Of a stretch of DNA of 64,000 nt, positions 59,791 to 64,000 are shown piece by piece. The notes under the pieces are model-generated. The model was not told the origin of the DNA. It did not search any database and worked only from the letters and a program-made list of their open reading frames with translations. The position numbers and the translations under genes are program-made. Location: the NCBI RefSeq assembly GCF_001625215.2, contig NC_030387.2, positions 37,905,606 through 37,969,605 on the forward strand, in the 5' to 3' direction. Numbering within the stretch: position 1 is the stretch's first letter; each line of letters starts with the position of its first letter. Source of the stretch: Daucus carota subsp. sativus. Taxonomy: Eukaryota; Streptophyta; Magnoliopsida; Apiales; Apiaceae.

Positions 59791-62700
59791 CTAAGCATCA
59801 GGTTTCATTTCTCTCAACACTACAAAGCTTCTTCCGTTGGTGGTTTTCTGTATCTTTGAAATTCTCCTTAGTATAGCAGCAAAAGCATCTTTGTCCTGCA
59901 AATCATAGACATAGGTGAATATCATATCTTGCCAAGCAGAGTTAATAAACTAAAAATGCTATATTTTCCTTTATTCTTCACTGTTCAGTTTTACAGTCTT
60001 CTTTTGTTCCTTTTTGCAAGTATAGTACTACTATAGTCTAGGAAAAGGGATTATTAGCAAGTTTGCAAAAGTGTGCCTAGAAATCACACACATGGAATGT
60101 AAACCGGTTTCATCTGCCGATCTAAAGAATTTTTTTATTTTTTTTACAGAAGACTCTCACTTCACCTAACAATTAACATCACTGCATGAACCATTTTTCA
60201 CTTGAGGATTAGCACCAAGAAGGCTACTAAATGAAGAAATAATAACATACCTCTCTGGATCTTAGTCTAGATTTGAATTTGGCAACAAGATCCTGTGTGG
60301 TCACAGGCTTTTCCTGTGTCAAAACGGCCCTGATTTCATCTTCCGTGACAGGTTGTCCAGCTACTGCTGACCCAGATTCAACGGGTACCGATGATGCACC
60401 TTTTTTAGCCACATTCTTTTTTGAAGCAGAGACTGGTTCTTCCTTCACAGGTTTGACATCCTAAAATATGATTCAATATATAGAGCAAACAATTATAAAC
60501 ATCAATTATCTACTGTGCCTAACAATGTGCTTTTAATGAAATGATCATAATTAAACTAAAACTAAAAGAAGTTTACTGTTAGTTACTATGCACCTATTCT
60601 AACTAAGGCAATAAATGATTGTTTAAAACTTAAGACACTACGCATGAGATCTCAAAAGCATGATATTAGGAATAAATTTGAACAAACATATTGCAAAAAC
60701 GTACATTTTCTGTCTTTGCTTTTTTGGAGGGTACAGCTGCAGCTGCCTTGGCATCATCAGTAGAAACCTTCCTCTTTCCCTTTGCAGACTTAGAAGCTGA
60801 AGAGGCGCGGGCAGATGCTGCAGAAATAGGTTTCAAAGGACTGTTATCAACAGGTTCTTCTTTGGGAGCATCCTTCTGCTTTGGAGCTAGTACAGGGGAA
60901 GCCAAAATTTCATCTTCCTGCACGAACCAGAGCAATTGTATTATCAAAGCTGGTAAAAATGATATCCAACAGAAATTTTAATTCATTTACAGGAATCAAG
61001 ATGAATGCTAGAACAAGGCTATACATGGGCACAACAAATGAAAAATGTATATTTTCTGAACTAATTATCTTCAACAATCCTAAGTTTTCCTTCACAAACT
61101 ACAAAACTTAAGTTGGTACGAGCGAGACCAGACGACAATCTCATGCTGCTGGCTGCACAGCCAAAAACGAGTATTTCCTTATTAGAGTTGGGATCTTCAA
61201 GAGTCTTTATATGATAATTGAAGAAACCATGGTGTCCTTGGTACATATTTTTATATATCTATCATATTACATTCCAAACGTACAGCAACCCCACGTGTTA
61301 ACTGCCAGATTTGTACATTGAGGAACCTTTTTCCTGTGTTTAAGAGATGGTGGCAGTTATCATAGTTCAGAATCAAGGGTATTATGTCAGTTTATGCCAG
61401 ATGTCAGCTTAGATTTTCTATCTTATGAAAAAAAGTTTTATTTTGATATTCTTTTCATGACATATTGAAAGTTATAATACCATTCCATGTTTTTCCTCAA
61501 GAGGTGCATTAATACTTCACTAATATTGTCATCATAAAATACTGCAATCAGAAGCCTGGGACTTTTTCCAATTAAAAATCCAGGTGTCGTATTATATTGG
61601 TGTAGCTAGAACAGCTTACCTCATCATCGTCATCATCGTCGTCATCATCCTCTGCATCAGATTCATTTAGCCCATTTGTTCGTCCCAGCAATTTCTTCAA
61701 CTCTTTACCGGAGTTGCTCAATCCACCCTCCTTTTCTTCACCTTCTTCATCCTCTTCATCCTAAATGCACATATCAAATAGCAAATGAACCCAACACGTT
61801 AGAGAACTCAATCAAATATCCTACACTCGGCTGATAATCAGCACTAGGCAATTTCCATGTGACATGGATAAATATTCGTAATAGGTTGTATAATACATCA
61901 ATCATATTCTTAAAAGGAAACCACATATTCTTAATATGTTCTCTAGAAAACGGGAAACTAAACTCTATCGCGGCAAAGGAAATAAATTTAGTGGTATAAG
62001 GAGGCCTCTTCTTATGATATGGGGCTTATCCGGTGTTGTTTCAAAGTAACAGCATTAGTAGTAGTTCCCAACCTACACGCCAATAACTAGTAACTGTGCA
62101 TCGCATCTATCCATTCACTGCACTTATCAAGTTTCAGTCAATGTTATCACACAAAATACCAACAACACATAAAATCATACTATATCTTGATGGCAGTCTG
62201 CTCAAACTTTATTATATAAGATGAGAGGAGTAGAACATGTCTGATATCATCAGTAATCTCTGAAATGAATAACTTCTTCTCAAGGAATTATAAAAATGAA
62301 ACAAAGTTGCCGCAACCAAACTAGATATACCTGCTTAATTTCTGGAGGTGCTGGAATTTCAGGGCCCAAATCTTCCCGCTCCTCAGGATCATTTTCTACA
62401 CGTTCATCGTCATCTGTGAATATTTCTTCATGCTCCCAGTCATCCCCTAATAATAGTTGACACAAAATTTCACAATTTAAAACTCCGTCAAGACCTATTT
62501 TGACGTGTATAACATTTCGCTTAGAAGACAAATGTGGAAACCCCGGAGTAAATTTCATGAGATGCACAACCAGATCTATTCGAAACATTAATTTTACTGA
62601 TATTTAAAAGCAATGTAATTTGAATCTTTATTATATTGATTTCAAACAATTCATCAGTATTAACCCGTATAGAAAAATGTGATCCAAGGGTGCAACATTG

Positions 62701-64000
62701 TATTACATCTATACACACCTTTTTCAATATCATCATCATCAAAATCAAAGTCACCTCCTCTTGGACCTTCTTCATCATCATCACCACCACCACCTTTCCT
62801 GTTAAGCCCGAGTCTATTTTTCCTTGCGGACTCTTCTTCTTCATCCTCCTCTCCCTTGTCCGAGACATTAGCTTCGTCCTCATCATCACCTGTAGTTTTT
62901 TTACGTCCTCTTCCCCCACCACCTCCACTTTCTTTGTCATCAAACTTCTCGACTTCACCAAAAGCAGCAGCCCCATTGTTTGCAGCTTTCATCATCCATC
63001 TTTCATATCCATCTGCTGTCTTCCGTCTATTTTTCATTTTCTCTTCCGCTTCTTCCAGAGTAAGCTGCTTGTACTGTGCGACTTTGTTGAAATTGTACCT
63101 AAATAAAGGCAATGTACATTATACAAAAAACAATACAGAAGTGATTGCTCCCGAACATAACAGTTAAAAATTATTAACAACGCAAACCAACTATAAATAC
63201 AAGCTATACACAACAAAGAACATATATAGGTCCAACACACCATGATCCAGCTGGAATTGCAACAAATTCTTTCCCTTGCAGCATTAGTAGGTAGTATGTT
63301 GCTGAGGGTGCGCCCTCAAGCACACCATGGTACTGAAATTGGCCTGTTTCATCCTCTAGGAGCCAAGGTCTGTTCTTGTATTTCTCCTATAAATCAACTT
63401 AAAATAATTAATTGCCTGTAGAGTCCAAACACAACTATAAAAAAAAAAAAACAGGTTTGTACGGTATACTATACATGTATTCCAACAAGCAGAAGTATTC
63501 CATTGGTTGGTAAATCCTTAAGTTTACATTATGCTTTAAGCCAATGGTTCTTCTGAGGAATACTTTTGCTACCAAATTCAGGCCAATGAAAAATTCACTT
63601 TTTAGTTTCTTTTACTTAATTATGATGGTACTTATATTGACAAATCAGTTTTATTTATTTTTATTACTGTTTTGCATAGAAACAAATTTTTGTCCGGCCT
63701 TCTAATTTCATCTAATTTATCAGTTTCACATCACTTAACGTGTGTGTGATAGGGCTCTGCTCTATCACAGTCCCGATGATAAGAATCAGGCATAATTCAG
63801 AATTGTACAAACAAATATACAGCACTCCTTGAAAATGAAATAGAAGGCTTATCCCGAAACTATATGCATGTAGAATTATGAAGTAACCATCTATTCAGTT
63901 TATAGTATAATAAAGATTTCTCAGAGAGTACCTTCAACGCATCACTGAGTTGGCGCCCCTGCACCCCTTCCTTTTGAATAGACCATTTCTCAGAGTTCTT
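59791..64000 (-). CDS. RAP74: TFIIF alpha subunit (RAP74), 3' part (runs off right edge)
   Basis: Exons in transcript order: 63932 to beyond 64000, 63241-63386, 62719-63098, 62331-62446, 61620-61760, 60705-60917, 60251-60460, 59791-59895. Phases agree throughout. The visible protein starts mid-domain (WSIQKEGVQGRQLSDALK), continues through the conserved RAP74 N-terminal part (YHGVLEGAPSATYYLLMLQG, GSWYNFNKVAQYKQLTLEEA), a long acidic/basic linker (Gly/Arg, poly-Asp/Glu, and Lys/Ala/Ser tracts), and a C-terminal winged helix (GQPVTEDEIRAVLTQEKPVT, KDAFAAILRRISKIQKT) ending FVVLREMKPDA. In the nucleus TFIIF binds RNA polymerase II with TFIIB to stabilise the pre-initiation complex, and the winged helix binds the CTD phosphatase. 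The 5' end lies outside the window. Resembles Arabidopsis At4g12610. Confidence 0.95.

Noticed and set aside
62521..63167. Long plus-strand Ser/Pro-rich ORFs opposite the TFIIF alpha exons
   Set aside because: They are antisense readings of the acidic and Gly/Arg-rich codons of the real minus-strand exon.

Overview
The window is nuclear DNA of a flowering plant, almost certainly a eudicot. Genes are split by GT-AG introns, intergenic DNA is AT-rich, the transposon families are typical of plants (Stowaway and hAT MITEs, a TRIM, Helitrons, a Mutator-like element), and the proteins are plant types. The species cannot be fixed from sequence alone. I hand-spliced eight protein-coding genes and one tRNA gene. 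In every complete gene the exon phases close and each ORF ends at a proper stop codon; the two genes cut by the window edges were spliced only as far as visible.

Layout. (1) 1-5041, minus: 5' part of a DUF726/TMCO4-like membrane hydrolase gene, running off the left edge. (2) 5042-6293: intergenic repeats, then tRNA-Glu(CTC), minus. (3) 6420-8856, plus: plastid CPP1-like (DUF3353) gene. (4) 10551-12425, plus: plastid fructose-bisphosphate aldolase whose last four residues are removed by a stop codon. (5) 13032-23720, minus: 12-exon S28 serine peptidase whose introns hold a three-LTR TRIM, hAT MITEs, a nested Stowaway and a SINE-like fragment. (6) 26526-32715, plus: 13-exon kinesin-7 with altered motor motifs. 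(7) 32873-40900: about 8 kb of Helitron-type elements in head-to-tail order. (8) 41000-44408: repeats, including a hAT MITE. (9) 44409-47777, plus: intronless LRR receptor kinase. (10) 47778-52137: intergenic DNA with a Stowaway and a 907-bp Mutator-like element that has a perfect 9-bp target duplication. (11) 52138-57545, minus: 11-exon SWD2/WDR82-like WD40 gene. (12) 57546-59790: MITEs. (13) 59791-64000, minus: 3' part of the TFIIF alpha (RAP74) gene, running off the right edge.

These are independent housekeeping, plastid and signalling genes, not an operon or a biosynthetic cluster. From memory, the DUF726, S28 peptidase and LRR kinase genes match neighbours at Arabidopsis At4g36180-At4g36210, so this may be a conserved syntenic block expanded by transposons. 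I found no CRISPR, phage or wholly unknown system. The most notable features are the Helitron array, the aldolase tail mutation, the altered kinesin motor, the MITE families with intact target duplications, and an exact 20-bp hairpin in the kinesin leader.
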